From positions 372,001-436,000 of the forward strand of contig NZ_JACHLL010000001.1 in assembly GCF_014207935.1 (NCBI RefSeq): 64,000 bases of DNA, read 5' to 3'. Positions within the stretch are counted from its first letter, which is position 1. The number at the start of each line of letters is the position of its first letter. Of the stretch, positions 49,264 to 63,719 are shown piece by piece. Under the pieces are notes generated by a model, which was not told the DNA's origin, did not search any database, and was given only the letters and a program-made list of their open reading frames with translations. This DNA comes from Pseudomonas fluvialis (GTDB lineage: Bacteria; Pseudomonadota; Gammaproteobacteria; Pseudomonadales; Pseudomonadaceae). The position numbers and the translations under genes were made by a program.

Positions 49264-49767
49264 TTGCGTAGTTACATCACCAAACTCAGCCTACCGCTCT
49301 CACTTTCGGCGCTGCTACTCAGCGGCTGCGCCAGTATTGTTGGCGACAGTACCTATCCGGTGGCTGTCAACAGCAGTCCCGCCGGCGCCTCTTTCGAGGT
49401 TCGTAATAACAGCGGCAAGGTTGTCCACACAGGAACCACACCACAGACAGTTACTCTGGACTCAGGCGATGGATACTTCAGTGGAGCCCAATACACCATT
49501 GCCTTCAGCAAAGAAGGCCATGCACCTCAGGAAGTGACCGTGGACTCCAGCCTAAGCGGCTGGTATTGGGGCAATATCCTGTTCGGCGGCCTGATTGGGA
49601 TGCTTATCGTCGACCCAATTACCGGCGCTATGTACAAGCTGCCAGAAGGCACCAGTGTCGATTTGGGAGAACAGGTGGTTAAAAACGAGCACGGAGAGAA
49701 CCTCACCCTGCTGACCATCGACCAGCTTCCGGCGCATCAGCGAGAAAACCTGATCCGAGTTAACTGA
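49264..49767 (+). CDS. PEGA-like lipoprotein
   Basis: A 167-residue lipoprotein. The start is TTG, chosen because AAGGAG lies upstream and it gives a signal peptide ending in the lipobox LLLSGC (C22). The mature part has a PEGA-like beta motif (VNSSPAGASFEV, HTGTTPQTVTL) and a hydrophobic glycine-rich stretch GNILFGGLIGMLIVDPITGAMYKL at about 103-126 that is a conserved mark of this lipoprotein group. The function is unknown; localisation to the outer membrane is expected, as Ser follows Ala after the lipidated Cys rather than Asp. The base composition is lower in GC than neighbours, suggesting an acquired gene between parA and hemE. Confidence 0.85.
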   Translation: MRSYITKLSLPLSLSALLLSGCASIVGDSTYPVAVNSSPAGASFEVRNNSGKVVHTGTTPQTVTLDSGDGYFSGAQYTIAFSKEGHAPQEVTVDSSLSGWYWGNILFGGLIGMLIVDPITGAMYKLPEGTSVDLGEQVVKNEHGENLTLLTIDQLPAHQRENLIRVN

Positions 49768-49803
49768 AAGCAAGAAGCCCGTCAAAAGACGGGCTTCTTG
49801 CTT
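49768..49803. terminator. bidirectional terminator between the lipoprotein gene and hemE
   Basis: A perfect 16-bp stem AAGCAAGAAGCCCGTC / GACGGGCTTCTTGCTT with an AAAA loop lies between the two convergent genes. Each side ends in a short T-containing run, so it should terminate both. Confidence 0.85.
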
Positions 49804-50869
49804 AACGATGATACTGCGCGGACAACTCGTGCACCGCCTCGAAGAAGGCGGCGGCATTGGCCGGGTCGACTTCCGGGGTGATGCCGTGCCCGAGGTTGAA
49901 CACATGGCCCTCGCCCGGACCATACGCGGCGAGGATACGCCCCACTTCGGCGCGGATGGCCGCCGGAGTCGCGTACAGCACGCTCGGGTCCATGTTGCCC
50001 TGCAGGGCGACCTTGCTACCGACGCGGGCGCGGGCGCTGCCGATGTCGCAGGTCCAGTCCAGACCCAGCGCTTCGGCGCCGCTGTCAGCCATGGACTCCA
50101 GCCACAGGCCGCCGCCCTTGGTGAACAGGATCACCGGCACGCGACGTCCGTCGTGTTCGCGGATCAGGCCGTCGACGATCTTCTGCATGTAGGCCAGGGA
50201 GAATTCCTGGTAGGCCGCCGCCGACAGGCTGCCGCCCCAGGAATCGAAAATCTGCACCGCCTGGGCGCCGGCCCGGATCTGGCCGTTGAGGTAGCTGGTG
50301 ACCGACTGCGCCAGCTTGTCCAGCAGCGCATGCATGGCCTGCGGGTTGTTGTAGAGCATGGCCTTGGACTTGCGGAAGTCCTTGGATGAGCCGCCCTCGA
50401 CCATGTAGGTCGCCAGCGTCCACGGGCTGCCGGAGAAGCCGATCAACGGCACGCGGCCATTCAGCTCGCGACGGATGGCGCGCACGGCATCCATCACATA
50501 GCCCAGGTCTTTCTCCGGATCAGGAATCGGCAGCGCCTCGATATCGGCCAGGCTACTGATCACCTTCTTGAAACGTGGACCCTCGCCGGTCTCGAAGTAC
50601 AGGCCCTGACCCATGGCGTCCGGCACAGTGAGGATGTCGGAGAAGAGAATCGCCGCGTCGATCTGGGAATAACGATCCAGCGGCTGGATCGTAACCTCGC
50701 AGGCCAGCTCCGGGTTCTTCATAAGGCTGACGAAATCACCGGCCTTGGCCCGGGTAGCCCGGTACTCCGGCAGGTAGCGGCCGGCCTGACGCATCATCCA
50801 CACCGGGGTGACATCGACAGGCTGCTTGAGCAGGGCGCGGAGGAAGCGGTCATTCTTCAGGGCGGACAT
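49802..50869 (-). CDS. hemE: uroporphyrinogen decarboxylase HemE
   Basis: A 355-residue uroporphyrinogen III decarboxylase of the heme and siroheme branch. The N-terminal [15 protein letters not shown] motif and [17 protein letters not shown] and FDSWGGSLS are diagnostic. It removes four carboxyls from the acetate side chains to form coproporphyrinogen III. The ATG at 50869 starts [17 protein letters not shown]. Upstream is a 185-base gap with a promoter region and the gltD terminator. Its order next to gltBD is as in PAO1. Confidence 0.97.
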   Translation of the reverse strand: MSALKNDRFLRALLKQPVDVTPVWMMRQAGRYLPEYRATRAKAGDFVSLMKNPELACEVTIQPLDRYSQIDAAILFSDILTVPDAMGQGLYFETGEGPRFKKVISSLADIEALPIPDPEKDLGYVMDAVRAIRRELNGRVPLIGFSGSPWTLATYMVEGGSSKDFRKSKAMLYNNPQAMHALLDKLAQSVTSYLNGQIRAGAQAVQIFDSWGGSLSAAAYQEFSLAYMQKIVDGLIREHDGRRVPVILFTKGGGLWLESMADSGAEALGLDWTCDIGSARARVGSKVALQGNMDPSVLYATPAAIRAEVGRILAAYGPGEGHVFNLGHGITPEVDPANAAAFFEAVHELSAQYHR

Positions 50870-51000
50870 CGGCGGTTTCCTGATTCAACAAAGAGGGGCG
50901 TAGTGGCACGACCGGAGTATGCAGCCCTGCGGACTCCAGCGCCCCCTACCGGGGACGGGCACCTGCGCGTAATGCCGGGCATTTTCGCAGAGCGCAAAAC
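50870..51000 (-). promoter_or_regulatory. hemE leader with AATGCC-G-GGCATT palindrome
   Basis: The leader contains AATGCCGGGCATT at 50971-50983, a perfect 6-1-6 palindrome that may be an operator. I see a possible -10 CATACT on the minus strand further down at about 50917-50922 but no clear -35. Confidence 0.3.
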
Positions 51001-51028
51001 AAAAGGCACGGCGATTGCCGTGCCTTTT
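51001..51028 (-). terminator. intrinsic terminator of gltD
   Basis: A perfect 12-bp stem AAAAGGCACGGC / GCCGTGCCTTTT with a 4-base loop follows gltD, 26 bases beyond the stop, and continues into GTTTTG on the minus transcript. Confidence 0.9.
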
Positions 51029-51054
51029 GTCCATCGCGTTGATGCAGATCAGGC

Positions 51055-52482
<1,428 letters not shown>

Positions 52483-52506
52483 TCATCAAACCACTTCGGG
52501 CGCTTG

Positions 52507-55500
52507 TTATTGCGGGTTGGCACGGGTGCTGGTGAGCAGGGTCTTCAAGCTGGCCGCCTTGGGCTTGACCAGCCAGAACTTGCGCACGTAGTCATCCAGG
52601 TTGTCCAGCAGGTGACGACCCCAGGCGCTGCCGCTCTCCTCGACGTACTCGGCGAGCACGCGCTGCAGGTGAGTGCGGTAGGCTTCCATGGCTTCGTTGT
52701 TGATGCGCTGGATTTCCACCAGTTCGTGGTTGACGCGATCGACGAAGCTGTTGTCTTCGTCCAGCACGTAGGCAAAGCCACCGGTCATACCGGAACCGAA
52801 GTTGTAGCCGGTCTTGCCCAGTACGCAGACGAAACCGCCAGTCATGTACTCGCAGCAGTGGTCGCCAGTGCCTTCCACGACAGCATGAGCACCGGAGTTA
52901 CGCACGGCAAAACGCTCGCCGGCGGTCCCTACGGCGAACAGCTTGCCGCCGGTGGCGCCGTACAGACAGGTGTTGCCGATGATGGCCGACTCCTGGCTCT
53001 TGAAGGGGCTGCCAGCCGGCGGAACGATCACCAGCTTGCCGCCGGTCATGCCCTTGCCGACGTAGTCGTTGGCGTCGCCTTCCAGGTGCAGGTTCAGACC
53101 GCCGGCGTTCCACACACCGAAGCTCTGACCCGCAGTGCCCTTGAAGCGGAAGGTGATCGGGGCGCTGGCCATGCCCTGGTTGCCGTGGGCACGGGCGATT
53201 TCGCCCGACACACGCGCACCGATGGAACGGTCGCAGTTGCAGATGTCCAGGGCGAACTCGCCACCGGACTTGTTGGCAATCGCGTCCTTGGTCAGCTCGG
53301 CCATCTTCTCGGCCAGCAGGCCCTGATCGAACGGCGGGTTGCGGTCAACTTCACAGAACTGCGGCTTATCCGCCGGAATGTGATCGCTGCCCAGCAACGG
53401 AGTCAGGTCGAGGAACTGCTGCTTGTCGGTTTCACCCGGCAGCACTTCAAGCAGATCGGTACGGCCGATCAGCTCGCCCAGACTGCGCACGCCCAGCTTG
53501 GCCAGCCACTCGCGGGTTTCCTCGGCGACGTAGGTGAAGAAGTTCATCACCATCTCGACGGTACCGATGAAGTGGTCCTTGCGCAGCTTGTCGTTCTGAG
53601 TGGCCACGCCGGTGGCGCAGTTGTTCAGGTGGCAGATACGCAGGTACTTACAGCCCAGGGCGATCATCGGCGCGGTGCCGAAGCCAAAGCTCTCGGCGCC
53701 GAGGATGGCGGCCTTGATCACGTCGAGACCGGTCTTCAGACCACCGTCGGTCTGTACCCGCACCTTGCCACGCAGGTCGTTGCCGCGCAGGGTCTGGTGG
53801 GTTTCGGCCAGACCGAGTTCCCACGGCGCGCCAGCGTACTTGATCGAGGTGATCGGCGAGGCGCCGGTACCACCGTCGTAACCGGAGATGGTGATCAGGT
53901 CGGCATAGGCCTTGGCCACGCCGGCAGCGATGGTGCCGACACCGGCCTCGGCCACCAGCTTGACCGACACCAGCGCCTGCGGATTGACCTGCTTGAGGTC
54001 ATAGATCAGCTGCGCCAGGTCTTCGATCGAGTAGATGTCGTGGTGCGGCGGCGGCGAAATCAGGGTCACGCCCGGCACCGCGTAACGCAGACGGGCGATC
54101 AGCGGATTGACCTTGCCACCCGGCAACTGGCCGCCCTCACCGGGCTTGGCGCCCTGAGCGACCTTGATCTGCAGCACTTCGGCATTGACCAGGTATTCCG
54201 GCGTCACGCCGAAACGACCGGTGGCCACCTGCTTGATCTTCGAGCTCTTCACCGTGCCGTAACGGGCTGGGTCTTCACCGCCCTCACCGGAGTTGGAGCG
54301 CGCGCCCAGGCGGTTCATCGCCTCGGCGATGGCCTCGTGGGCTTCCGGTGACAGGGCACCGAGGGAAATACCGGCGGAGTCGAAGCGCTTGAGGATCTCC
54401 TCGAACGGCTCGACCTCGTCCAGCGACAGCGGCTTGTCCGCCAGCTTGACCTTGAGCAGGTCGCGGATCATCGATACCGGACGGGTATCGACCAGCGCGG
54501 AGTATTCCTTGTACTTGGCGTAGTCGCCCTGCTGCACGGCGGCCTGCAGGGTGTTGACCACGTCCGGGTTGTAGGCGTGGTATTCGCCACCGTAGACGAA
54601 CTTGAGCAGACCGCCCTGCTGGATCGGCTTGCGCGCACTCCAGGCTTCGGCAGCCAGCAGCTTCTGCTCGCTTTCGATATCGACGAAACGCGCCCCCTTG
54701 ATGCGGCTCGCAACGCCACGGAAGCTCAGCTCGACCACTTCCTCGGACAGGCCGACGGCCTCGAACAGCTGGGCGCCACGGTAGGAGGCGATGGTGGAGA
54801 TGCCCATCTTCGACAGGATCTTCAGCAGGCCCTTGGCGATACCCTTGCGGTAGTGCTTGAACACTTCGTCCAGATCGCCCAGCACTTCGCCGGTACGAAT
54901 CAGGTCGGCCAACACTTCGTAGGCTAGGTACGGGTACACCGCGGACGCACCGAAGCCCACCAGCACGGCAAAATGGTGCGGGTCACGGGCGGTGGCGGTC
55001 TCGACCAGGATGTTGCAGTCGCAACGCAGCCCCTGCTCGGTCAGGCGATGGTGCACGGCGCCGGTAACCAGTGACGCATGCGCCGGCAGCTTGCCCGGAG
55101 CGATGTTGCGGTCGGTCAGCACCAGCAGCGTCTTGCCGGCACGCACGGCCTCTTCGGCCTGATCGGCCATGCTGCGCACGGCAGCCTCCAGGCCCTGCGA
55201 CTCGTCGTAGTTCATGTCGATGACATGACGTTCGAAGCCGGGGGTCTGCAGATTCATCAGCGCGCGCCACTTGGCCGGCGAGATCACCGGGCTGGTGAGG
55301 ATCACGCGGCTGGCATGGGCTGGCGACTCTTCGAAGATATTGCGCTCGGCGCCCAGGCAGATTTCCAGGGACATCACGATCGCTTCACGCAGCGGGTCGA
55401 TCGGCGGGTTGGTCACCTGGGCGAACTGCTGGCGGAAGTAGTCGTAGGTCGAGCGCACGCGCTGCGACAGCACCGCCATTGGCGTGTCGTCGCCCATCGA

Positions 55501-56952
55501 GCCGACAGCTTCCTGGCCCTGCTCGGCCAGCGGACGCAGCACCTGGTCACGCTCCTCGAAGGTGACCTGGAACATCTTCATGAACTGCTTGAGCTGGTCA
55601 GCATCGTAGCTGGCCACGCCCTGGTCATCGTCCAGCGCAGCCTGAATACGCACCGCGCCCTGACGCAGCCACTGCTTGTAGGGGTGGCGCGACTTCAGGC
55701 GGTTGTCGATGTCGTCGGTGCTCAGCACCTGGCCGGTTTCGGTGTCCACAGCCAGGATCTGACCCGGGCCGACACGCCCCTTGGCGATCACGTCTTCCGG
55801 CTTGTAATCCCACACGCCGATTTCCGACGCCAGGGTGATGTAGCCGTTCTTGGTGGTGACCCAGCGCGCCGGCCGCAGTCCATTACGGTCGAGCAGGCAG
55901 ACGGCATAGCGACCATCGGTGAGCACGACGCCAGCCGGACCGTCCCAGGGCTCCATGTGCATGGAGTTGTATTCGTAGAACGCGCGCAGGTCGGCGTCCA
56001 TGGTCTCGACGTTCTGCCAGGCCGGCGGAATGATCATGCGCACGCCGCGGAATAGGTCGATACCGCCGGTGACCATCAGCTCCAGCATGTTGTCCATGCT
56101 CGAGGAGTCCGAGCCCACACGGTTGACCAGCGGGCCCAACTCTTCCAGAGCCGGCAGACGGTCATTGCTGAACTTGGTGCGACGCGCCTGCGCCCAGTTG
56201 CGGTTACCGGTGATGGTGTTGATTTCACCGTTGTGCGCCAGGAAGCGGAACGGCTGAGCCAGCGGCCACTTCGGCAGGGTGTTGGTGGAGAAGCGCTGGT
56301 GGAAGACGCAGATCGCAGTCTGCAGGCGCTCGTCACCCAGATCCGGGTAGAACTGCTGCAGGTCCGCCGGCATCATCAGACCTTTATAGATGATGGTCTT
56401 GTGCGAGAAGCTGCAGATGTAGTGCTCGGTGTCTGCGGCGTTGGCTACCGAGGAGCGGCGACGGGCGCAGAACAGCTTGATGGCAAATTCCTGATCGCTC
56501 AGGCCTTCACCGCCGATGAATACCTGCTCGATCTGCGGCAGACGCTCAAGTGCCAGACGGCCAAGTACGCTGGTATCGACCGGCACCTTGCGCCAGCCAA
56601 CCAGCTTGAGACCTTCACGCTCGATCTCGCGGTTCATGTTCGCGCGAGCAGCGTCAGCCTTAGCTGCATCCTGATTGAGGAAGACCATGCCCACGGCGTA
56701 CTGCTGCGGCAGCTCACAGCCAAACTGTTCTTTGGCGACGGCACGCAGGAAAAGATCCGGCTTCTGGATCAACAGACCGCAACCGTCACCGGTTTTGCCG
56801 TCGGCGTTGATGCCGCCGCGGTGGGTCATGCAGGTCAGCGCTTCAATGGCCGTGTTCAGCAAATGGTGACTGGCCTCACCTTCCATGTGGGCGATCAGGC
56901 CAAAGCCGCAGTTATCCTTGAACTCATCAGGACGGTACAAACCTGCTCTCAT
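52507..56952 (-). CDS. gltB: glutamate synthase large subunit GltB
   Basis: A 1481-residue GOGAT alpha subunit. The N-terminal glutaminase domain begins [19 protein letters not shown], where the Cys becomes the nucleophile after removal of the preceding residues. The FMN-binding synthase domain is seen as [28 protein letters not shown], the [3Fe-4S] Cys cluster in [19 protein letters not shown], and a C-terminal beta-helix with GMTGG repeats. It transfers the amide of glutamine to 2-oxoglutarate. The ATG at 56952 with GGGAG a few bases upstream is preferred to a GTG 12 bases upstream. A sigma-70-like promoter is in front. Confidence 0.97.
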   Translation of the reverse strand: MRAGLYRPDEFKDNCGFGLIAHMEGEASHHLLNTAIEALTCMTHRGGINADGKTGDGCGLLIQKPDLFLRAVAKEQFGCELPQQYAVGMVFLNQDAAKADAARANMNREIEREGLKLVGWRKVPVDTSVLGRLALERLPQIEQVFIGGEGLSDQEFAIKLFCARRRSSVANAADTEHYICSFSHKTIIYKGLMMPADLQQFYPDLGDERLQTAICVFHQRFSTNTLPKWPLAQPFRFLAHNGEINTITGNRNWAQARRTKFSNDRLPALEELGPLVNRVGSDSSSMDNMLELMVTGGIDLFRGVRMIIPPAWQNVETMDADLRAFYEYNSMHMEPWDGPAGVVLTDGRYAVCLLDRNGLRPARWVTTKNGYITLASEIGVWDYKPEDVIAKGRVGPGQILAVDTETGQVLSTDDIDNRLKSRHPYKQWLRQGAVRIQAALDDDQGVASYDADQLKQFMKMFQVTFEERDQVLRPLAEQGQEAVGSMGDDTPMAVLSQRVRSTYDYFRQQFAQVTNPPIDPLREAIVMSLEICLGAERNIFEESPAHASRVILTSPVISPAKWRALMNLQTPGFERHVIDMNYDESQGLEAAVRSMADQAEEAVRAGKTLLVLTDRNIAPGKLPAHASLVTGAVHHRLTEQGLRCDCNILVETATARDPHHFAVLVGFGASAVYPYLAYEVLADLIRTGEVLGDLDEVFKHYRKGIAKGLLKILSKMGISTIASYRGAQLFEAVGLSEEVVELSFRGVASRIKGARFVDIESEQKLLAAEAWSARKPIQQGGLLKFVYGGEYHAYNPDVVNTLQAAVQQGDYAKYKEYSALVDTRPVSMIRDLLKVKLADKPLSLDEVEPFEEILKRFDSAGISLGALSPEAHEAIAEAMNRLGARSNSGEGGEDPARYGTVKSSKIKQVATGRFGVTPEYLVNAEVLQIKVAQGAKPGEGGQLPGGKVNPLIARLRYAVPGVTLISPPPHHDIYSIEDLAQLIYDLKQVNPQALVSVKLVAEAGVGTIAAGVAKAYADLITISGYDGGTGASPITSIKYAGAPWELGLAETHQTLRGNDLRGKVRVQTDGGLKTGLDVIKAAILGAESFGFGTAPMIALGCKYLRICHLNNCATGVATQNDKLRKDHFIGTVEMVMNFFTYVAEETREWLAKLGVRSLGELIGRTDLLEVLPGETDKQQFLDLTPLLGSDHIPADKPQFCEVDRNPPFDQGLLAEKMAELTKDAIANKSGGEFALDICNCDRSIGARVSGEIARAHGNQGMASAPITFRFKGTAGQSFGVWNAGGLNLHLEGDANDYVGKGMTGGKLVIVPPAGSPFKSQESAIIGNTCLYGATGGKLFAVGTAGERFAVRNSGAHAVVEGTGDHCCEYMTGGFVCVLGKTGYNFGSGMTGGFAYVLDEDNSFVDRVNHELVEIQRINNEAMEAYRTHLQRVLAEYVEESGSAWGRHLLDNLDDYVRKFWLVKPKAASLKTLLTSTRANPQ

Positions 56953-57043
56953 AGGAACTCCCACCAGAAAAATTCCAAATATTTCAAAAACTTACCAAGC
57001 GCGCAGGTCGAAGCGCCAGCTTTGCGCAGGCAAAAGGGAGGGC

Positions 57044-57073
57044 ATAATACACACCACGCAGCGTGCGTTACAA
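57044..57073 (-). promoter_or_regulatory. candidate gltB promoter
   Basis: On the minus strand TTGTAA (57073-57068) and TATTAT (57049-57044) are separated by 18 bases, about 92 bases before gltB. The spacer contains CACGC-T-GCGTG, a palindrome that could bind a nitrogen-related regulator. The leader between the promoter and gltB is AT-rich near its end. Confidence 0.5.
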
Positions 57074-57121
57074 TTTTTCGTCGCGCAAAAAAGAAACCAA
57101 ATGTCGCTTTTCCGGAACAAC

Positions 57122-57156
57122 GCGACCCGCAAGCCATGCTATGGCTTGCGGGTCGC
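57122..57156 (-). terminator. long hairpin at the end of the damX-like gene
   Basis: A perfect 16-bp stem GCGACCCGCAAGCCAT / ATGGCTTGCGGGTCGC with a three-base loop lies directly after the stop on the minus strand. It is followed by GTTGTTCC, so the U-run is poor, but stem strength argues for termination. Confidence 0.6.
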
Positions 57157-57158
57157 TG

Positions 57159-58736
<1,578 letters not shown>

Positions 58737-58750
58737 CAGACTGCAATCTC

Positions 58751-59848
58751 TTAGATTTGCGCGGCAATGCGCTGGTAATCGGTTGCCAGAACACTGTCCA
58801 GCACGGCACGCGGAAAGTCACCACTGATGACAGCCTCACCCAGCGCAGACAGCAGAACCAGACGCAACTTGCCATTCAGAACTTTCTTGTCGACGGCCAT
58901 ATGCCGCGCAAAATCAGCAGGCGCCATATCGACGGGCGGAGTGATGGGAAGACGAGCGCTGCGCAACAGACGAATCGCACGATCGCGCTGCTCCTGGGTG
59001 ATACTGCCGAGCTGACAGGACATTTCCAGCGCCATCACCGTTCCGGCCGACACGGCCTCACCATGCAGCCAGACGCCGTAGCCCTGATGAGTCTCGATGG
59101 CATGACCAAAGGTATGGCCGAGGTTCAAAATCGCCCGAATCCCGCCTTCACGCTCATCGGCCGACACCACACGCGCCTTGGCAGCACAGGAGCGCTCGAT
59201 AGCCTCACTCAGAAGTGCCTCATCAAGCGCAAGCAGTCCGGCCATGTGCTGCTCCAGCCAGGCCAGAAATGGCTCATCACAGATAAGCCCATACTTGATC
59301 ACTTCAGCCAAACCTGCCGACAACTCACGCTCCGGCAAAGTTTTCAGTGTGGCGATATCAATGATCACCGCCTTGGGCTGATAGAACGCCCCGATCATAT
59401 TCTTGCCAAGCGGGTGATTGATCCCGGTCTTGCCGCCTACCGACGAATCGACTTGAGACAACAGCGTGGTCGGAATCTGAATAAAGTCGACCCCACGCTG
59501 ATAGCTGGCCGCAGCAAACCCCGTCATATCGCCAATCACGCCACCGCCAAGCGCTATGAGCGTTGTTTTACGGTCATGCCGGGCTTCAAGCAATGCATCA
59601 AAAATGCGCTGCAGCACTTCCCAGTTTTTAAATTCCTCGCCATCGGGCAGAACAATCGGCAACACCGTAAAGCCATCAAGCGTGTCGATCAACTGCTGCA
59701 GATACAGCGGAGCCACGGTTTCATTGGTCACAATTGCAACCTGCTGACCAGCAATATGCGGAGCAATCAACTCACGCACAGCCAACAGGCCCGAACCGAT
59801 ATGAATGGGATAACTGCGATCGCCAAGATCAACCTGAAGTGTCCGCAT
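58751..59848 (-). CDS. aroB: 3-dehydroquinate synthase AroB
   Basis: A 365-residue DHQS using NAD+ and a divalent metal to convert DAHP to 3-dehydroquinate in the shikimate pathway. Family blocks are [51 protein letters not shown], and GHTFGHAIE with metal-binding His. The ATG at 59848 ([15 protein letters not shown]) is the proper start; the longer frame upstream has no sensible N-terminus. aroK ends 52 bases upstream, in the usual aroK-aroB-damX order. Its GC content is lower than the left part of the window. Confidence 0.96.
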   Translation of the reverse strand: MRTLQVDLGDRSYPIHIGSGLLAVRELIAPHIAGQQVAIVTNETVAPLYLQQLIDTLDGFTVLPIVLPDGEEFKNWEVLQRIFDALLEARHDRKTTLIALGGGVIGDMTGFAAASYQRGVDFIQIPTTLLSQVDSSVGGKTGINHPLGKNMIGAFYQPKAVIIDIATLKTLPERELSAGLAEVIKYGLICDEPFLAWLEQHMAGLLALDEALLSEAIERSCAAKARVVSADEREGGIRAILNLGHTFGHAIETHQGYGVWLHGEAVSAGTVMALEMSCQLGSITQEQRDRAIRLLRSARLPITPPVDMAPADFARHMAVDKKVLNGKLRLVLLSALGEAVISGDFPRAVLDSVLATDYQRIAAQI

Positions 59849-59900
59849 GACGCCCCCTAGAAAACGAAGGGGCATAGGATACTCCAGTTTGAAGCCGGCA

Positions 59901-60419
59901 TTAACGGGGAGGAAGTGCGCGAAGCCGCTCGATGATCTCCTGCACCACCATGCGCGGCGGGCGCTCATCGGTTTCAATGATGATGTCCGCGATTTCGCGG
60001 TAGAGCGGATCGCGAATAGCCATCAGTTCACGCAGAACTTTTGCCGGATCGTCACGCTGCAGCAACGGACGATTGCGATCTCGGGCAGTACGCTCAATCT
60101 GCTGATCCACGGAGGCATGCAGATAAACGACGCGGCCGCCATCACGCAAACTGCGCCGATTTGCCTCGCGCAATACGGCACCACCGCCGGTAGCCAGGAC
60201 CAGAGCCTCGCCCGCGCTTAGATCGGCAATAACCGCCTGTTCACGCTCACGAAAGCCCTGCTCGCCCTCCACATCGAAAATCCAGGGAATATCCGCGCCT
60301 GTGCGCTGTTCAATTTCCTTATCGGAATCCTTGAACGGCAAGCGCAGCTCTTTAGAAAGAAGACGCCCGATGGTGCTCTTACCAGCACCCATCGGGCCAA
60401 TCAGAACAATGTTATTCAC
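59901..60419 (-). CDS. aroK: shikimate kinase AroK
   Basis: A 172-residue shikimate kinase with the Walker [10 protein letters not shown] (residues 8-16), the shikimate-binding [11 protein letters not shown] and ATGGGAV segments and the RDRNRPLL lid, all conserved. It phosphorylates shikimate at position 3. It starts four bases after the pilQ stop and is followed by aroB, so pil, aro and damX-like genes may be on one transcript. Sequence differs from AroL-type kinases only in ways I cannot judge by eye. Confidence 0.96.
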   Translation of the reverse strand: MNNIVLIGPMGAGKSTIGRLLSKELRLPFKDSDKEIEQRTGADIPWIFDVEGEQGFREREQAVIADLSAGEALVLATGGGAVLREANRRSLRDGGRVVYLHASVDQQIERTARDRNRPLLQRDDPAKVLRELMAIRDPLYREIADIIIETDERPPRMVVQEIIERLRALPPR

Positions 60420-60423
60420 AGAG

Positions 60424-62550
60424 TTAGCGGGTTACCGCGATAGCCTGGTTATTCATGATTCGCGGCGTGAGGAAAACCAAAAGCTCAGTCTTGCTGTCCT
60501 TTACAACATCGTGACTGAACAGGCGACCCAAGTAAGGCAGATCCCCTAAGAATGGCACCTTGTCCACCGACTTGGTCTGTGTATTGGAGAATACACCACC
60601 GATAACAATTGTTTCGCCGTCAGAGGCTAGCACCTTGGCATTGACTTCATTCTTCTTGATGGGCGGCGCACCAGTAGCACTCACACGAGAGAAGTCAGGC
60701 TCATCCTTGGTGACTTTAACTTCCATGATAATACGATTATCAGGAGTGATCTGCGGAGTTACCTCAAGCGACAGTGTAGCCTCCTTGAAGGAGGTAGAGG
60801 TTGCACCACTAGAACTAGCTTCCTGATAAGGGATCTCAGTACCTTTGGCAATTTTTGCTGTTTCCTTGTCAGAGGTTACGACCTTGGGCTGGGAAATCAC
60901 TTCACCATTCCCTGTCTTCTCCATAGCTGAGAGTTCAAGATCCAAGATTGTATTATCAGTAATGAACCCCAGATTTATGCCAGAAGTAGCACCTGCAGCA
61001 CCTAGATCAGTGAAGGTGCCCGCATCGATTTCCAGGGGATCAGAATTTTTGACCAAGCTATTCGAGCCACCAACAACCCAGTTATTATCGCCAACTCCCA
61101 CACCGCGCCACTCAACGCCAAGCTCTTTATCGAAGTCCACATTCGCCTCGACAATCCTAGCCTCGATCATAACCTGCCGAACTGGAATATCCAGCTGGGC
61201 AACGATACGACGTAACTCATCAAGCTTATCTTGGGTCTGATACGCGATAATGCTGTTAGTTCGATCATCGACAGTAATTGAGCCACGCTCTTCGGTCGCT
61301 TCCTCTGCACTGGTTACCGACTGAAACAGCTTAGCTATATCAGAGGCCTTAGCGTAGTTCACCTGTATGAGCTCACGCTTCAGCGGGGCTAATTCCGCAA
61401 TTTGCTTTTGCGACTCCAACTCCTGACGCTCACGCGCTGCAATTTCATCGGCTGGCGCCACCAAAAGCACATTACCGACTTTACGCTTATCCAACCCTTT
61501 AGTTTTCAGAACCAAGTCAAGAGCCTGATCCCAAGGCACATTCTGTAAGCGCAAGGTGATATTGCCTTGCACCGTATCACTCGCCACCAGGTTCAAATCC
61601 GTAAAATCGGCGATCAACTGCAATACAGAGCGAACATCAATATCCTGAAAGTTCAGAGAAAGCTTCTCCCCCGAGTAGGCAAATCGCTCTGCCTTTTTCT
61701 TCTCAACATCACCCTGACTAAGCGGCTTGATACTGATAGTCAACTTATCCTCAGCCTGATAGGCGAGATAGTCGTAATAGCCACTAGGCTCAATAACCAC
61801 ACTGGCCTTATCTGCAGAAGCACTCGCATTTACGAACTGAACAGGAGTAGCAAAATCCTTAACATCCAAGCGCACACGCAAAGACTCAGGCAACTGAGTT
61901 TTAGCAAACTCAAGACGAATCTTACCGCCTTGCTCCTGAATATCCGGACTCACCGAGGGGTCAGAGAGCTGAATAACAACATTCCCCTCCCCCTGTTCAC
62001 CGCGCTGAAAGTCAATATTACTGATGGCGCGACCAACCGGAACATATGACTTGGAAACCGATTTTGAAGCCGCAGTCCCCGCAACAGAAGTTGGCGCAAC
62101 GGCCACGGCTGCCGACGGCGTCCCGCCAACCAAAACAAAAAGATTATTCCCATCAACCCGCGTGTTATAAGGCGCCAAATTAGTCAAATTGATAATTAAA
62201 CGAGTGCGATCCTTAGCTTCAACAACGGTCACACTGCGCGCATTACCAACCCCCAGTTCGCGATTCTTCGTAGCCAAGGCACTGTCAACCCCCGGCAGGT
62301 CCAGCGCAATGCGAGCCGGTTGTTCAATCGTGTATCCACGCGGCGCAGTAACCGGCTCGTCAAATGTAAGCTTCAGCTCTACACGATCACCTGGCAGTGA
62401 GGCCACATCCAATCCCTGCAGTGTAGTAGCAAGAACAGCGGGACTGACCAGCAGGGCCAAAAGAGAAATTCCGAAACGTGACAGTGAGCTGTTCATGGAC
62501 TGATTCCACTTGGCAGACAAATAGTTATTTTTAATTTTCAGCTTGGTCAT
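60424..62550 (-). CDS. pilQ: type IV pilus secretin PilQ
   Basis: A 708-residue outer-membrane secretin. A signal peptide is followed by two AMIN domains (about 45-290, [49 protein letters not shown]), secretin/TonB short N-terminal and N1 domains ([57 protein letters not shown]), and the secretin gate ([33 protein letters not shown]). The upstream ATG at 62550 lies nine bases after AAGGAG and directly behind the pilP stop; an internal ATG at 62496 matches the P. aeruginosa start, so either may be used. Identity to PilQ of P. aeruginosa is high by recall. It is AT-rich relative to the window. Confidence 0.95.
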   Translation of the reverse strand: MTKLKIKNNYLSAKWNQSMNSSLSRFGISLLALLVSPAVLATTLQGLDVASLPGDRVELKLTFDEPVTAPRGYTIEQPARIALDLPGVDSALATKNRELGVGNARSVTVVEAKDRTRLIINLTNLAPYNTRVDGNNLFVLVGGTPSAAVAVAPTSVAGTAASKSVSKSYVPVGRAISNIDFQRGEQGEGNVVIQLSDPSVSPDIQEQGGKIRLEFAKTQLPESLRVRLDVKDFATPVQFVNASASADKASVVIEPSGYYDYLAYQAEDKLTISIKPLSQGDVEKKKAERFAYSGEKLSLNFQDIDVRSVLQLIADFTDLNLVASDTVQGNITLRLQNVPWDQALDLVLKTKGLDKRKVGNVLLVAPADEIAARERQELESQKQIAELAPLKRELIQVNYAKASDIAKLFQSVTSAEEATEERGSITVDDRTNSIIAYQTQDKLDELRRIVAQLDIPVRQVMIEARIVEANVDFDKELGVEWRGVGVGDNNWVVGGSNSLVKNSDPLEIDAGTFTDLGAAGATSGINLGFITDNTILDLELSAMEKTGNGEVISQPKVVTSDKETAKIAKGTEIPYQEASSSGATSTSFKEATLSLEVTPQITPDNRIIMEVKVTKDEPDFSRVSATGAPPIKKNEVNAKVLASDGETIVIGGVFSNTQTKSVDKVPFLGDLPYLGRLFSHDVVKDSKTELLVFLTPRIMNNQAIAVTR

Positions 62551-63072
62551 TTAAGCGCGCTCCTTCAACGGCAAAGTTCTAGGGCGCTCCAACCACCCCC
62601 CCTCACCATCAGGGACAATTTCCATGACATCAATTTTCGACTCATCAATCGTCATTATTTTGCCGTGATTGCGCCCCAAGTAATCACCTGCCCGCACTCG
62701 ATGCACGCCGCCCGCCCCCTTGACCAAGGCATAAGCTCCTGCCTCATTCTTGAGAGTGCCGACCATTTCAAAGGTCTCGATATTGAAACCTTCCAAGAAC
62801 TGCTTAACCCTTGTTTCATCAGGCTTTATTTCCTTCGAGCCCTTTTCACGCTGAACAAGATCAATCTTGATTGGCGGTTGAAACGGGCTACGCAGGGCTG
62901 CAGCGTTGTAAGTAAAAGCCTCATACGCTTGGAATTTTGGGAGCGGTTCGATTGCCCCTTTAGGCTTGGCTTTGACGTCGGCCATGAAACTTTGCAAGTC
63001 TGCAAAGTCACTATTCGAATCACACCCAACCAGCAGAGCGCAAAATGCTATTGGAAACCATGAGAGCTTCAT
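62551..63072 (-). CDS. pilP: type IV pilus lipoprotein PilP
   Basis: A 173-residue inner-membrane lipoprotein with lipobox ALLVGC (C17) and a C-terminal PilP domain (MVGTLKNEAGAYALVKGAGGVHRVRAGDYLGRNHGKIM), which binds the PilN-PilO dimer and PilQ. The linker after residue 20 is Lys/Pro-rich. The start overlaps the pilO stop by four bases (ATGA) and it ends immediately before the ATG of pilQ. The product stabilises the alignment complex that spans the periplasm. Confidence 0.95.
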   Translation of the reverse strand: MKLSWFPIAFCALLVGCDSNSDFADLQSFMADVKAKPKGAIEPLPKFQAYEAFTYNAAALRSPFQPPIKIDLVQREKGSKEIKPDETRVKQFLEGFNIETFEMVGTLKNEAGAYALVKGAGGVHRVRAGDYLGRNHGKIMTIDESKIDVMEIVPDGEGGWLERPRTLPLKERA

Positions 63073-63719
63073 TTTTTCTTAAGCTCCTTATTACCTGCCG
63101 ACAAGCCTTTGTCGTTATAGCGATATGTTTTTGCCAGTATGGACATAGCCAATCGCGAGCTTCCAGCCTCAGCGGTCACTGGTTTAACTTCAAAATCATG
63201 AAGCGTGACAATTCGAGGAAGACTAGCCACCCCACTAACAAACGTAGCCAAGTCGTGGTAGCTGCCAACTACGGATATTTTTATCGGAAGCTCAATATAG
63301 AACTGCTGAGCGACCTCAGGCTGCAACTTGATTTCAGAAAACTCCAAGCCACTTCCAAGCCCTGTCCGCGTGATGTCCTCAAGCAAACCAGGAACCTCGG
63401 TATCACTCGGTAACTGCCGCAACAAAGCTCCGAACGACTCCTCCATCTCGGCCATCTGAACCTTGTATGCTTCAAGGTTTGCCGCCTGGAATGCCTTGGT
63501 AGAAAACTGCTGCTTCAGCGTTGCCTCTTGCGCACGCTGCTGATCCAACTGAAGTTGCAAATCACCAAGATAGAAGTAATAGCCCAAACCAAGAACCGCT
63601 GCTAAGAGAATGACACAAGTCAAAAACTTGATCGGAACCGGCCAAGAGCCAAGATTATTGACATCAAGATCATTGATATCGATCTTGCGCAGAGACTCAA
63701 GGGAGTCAGAAAGACTCAT
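63069..63719 (-). CDS. pilO: type IV pilus alignment protein PilO
   Basis: A 216-residue bitopic protein: cytosolic N-terminal tail, one transmembrane helix at about 32-50 (FLTCVILLAAVLGLGYYFYL), a periplasmic coiled coil and a ferredoxin-like PilO domain. It pairs with PilN and binds PilP. The start overlaps the pilN stop (ATGA). The sequence PSDTEVPGLLEDITRTGLGSGLEF is typical of the family. Confidence 0.95.
   Translation of the reverse strand: MSLSDSLESLRKIDINDLDVNNLGSWPVPIKFLTCVILLAAVLGLGYYFYLGDLQLQLDQQRAQEATLKQQFSTKAFQAANLEAYKVQMAEMEESFGALLRQLPSDTEVPGLLEDITRTGLGSGLEFSEIKLQPEVAQQFYIELPIKISVVGSYHDLATFVSGVASLPRIVTLHDFEVKPVTAEAGSSRLAMSILAKTYRYNDKGLSAGNKELKKK

Noticed and set aside
51039..51052. 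TTGATGCAGATCAG, a 9 of 10 match to the ANR box, between gltD and hemE
   Set aside because: The site lies upstream of the gltD terminator relative to hemE; a start at -41.5 would fall within the terminator hairpin, and no plus-strand gene follows. Probably chance.
62494..62496. Internal ATG as the PilQ start
   Set aside because: It agrees with the P. aeruginosa N-terminus, but the ATG at 62550 has AAGGAG at nine bases and couples to pilP, so I kept the longer form and record this as an alternative.
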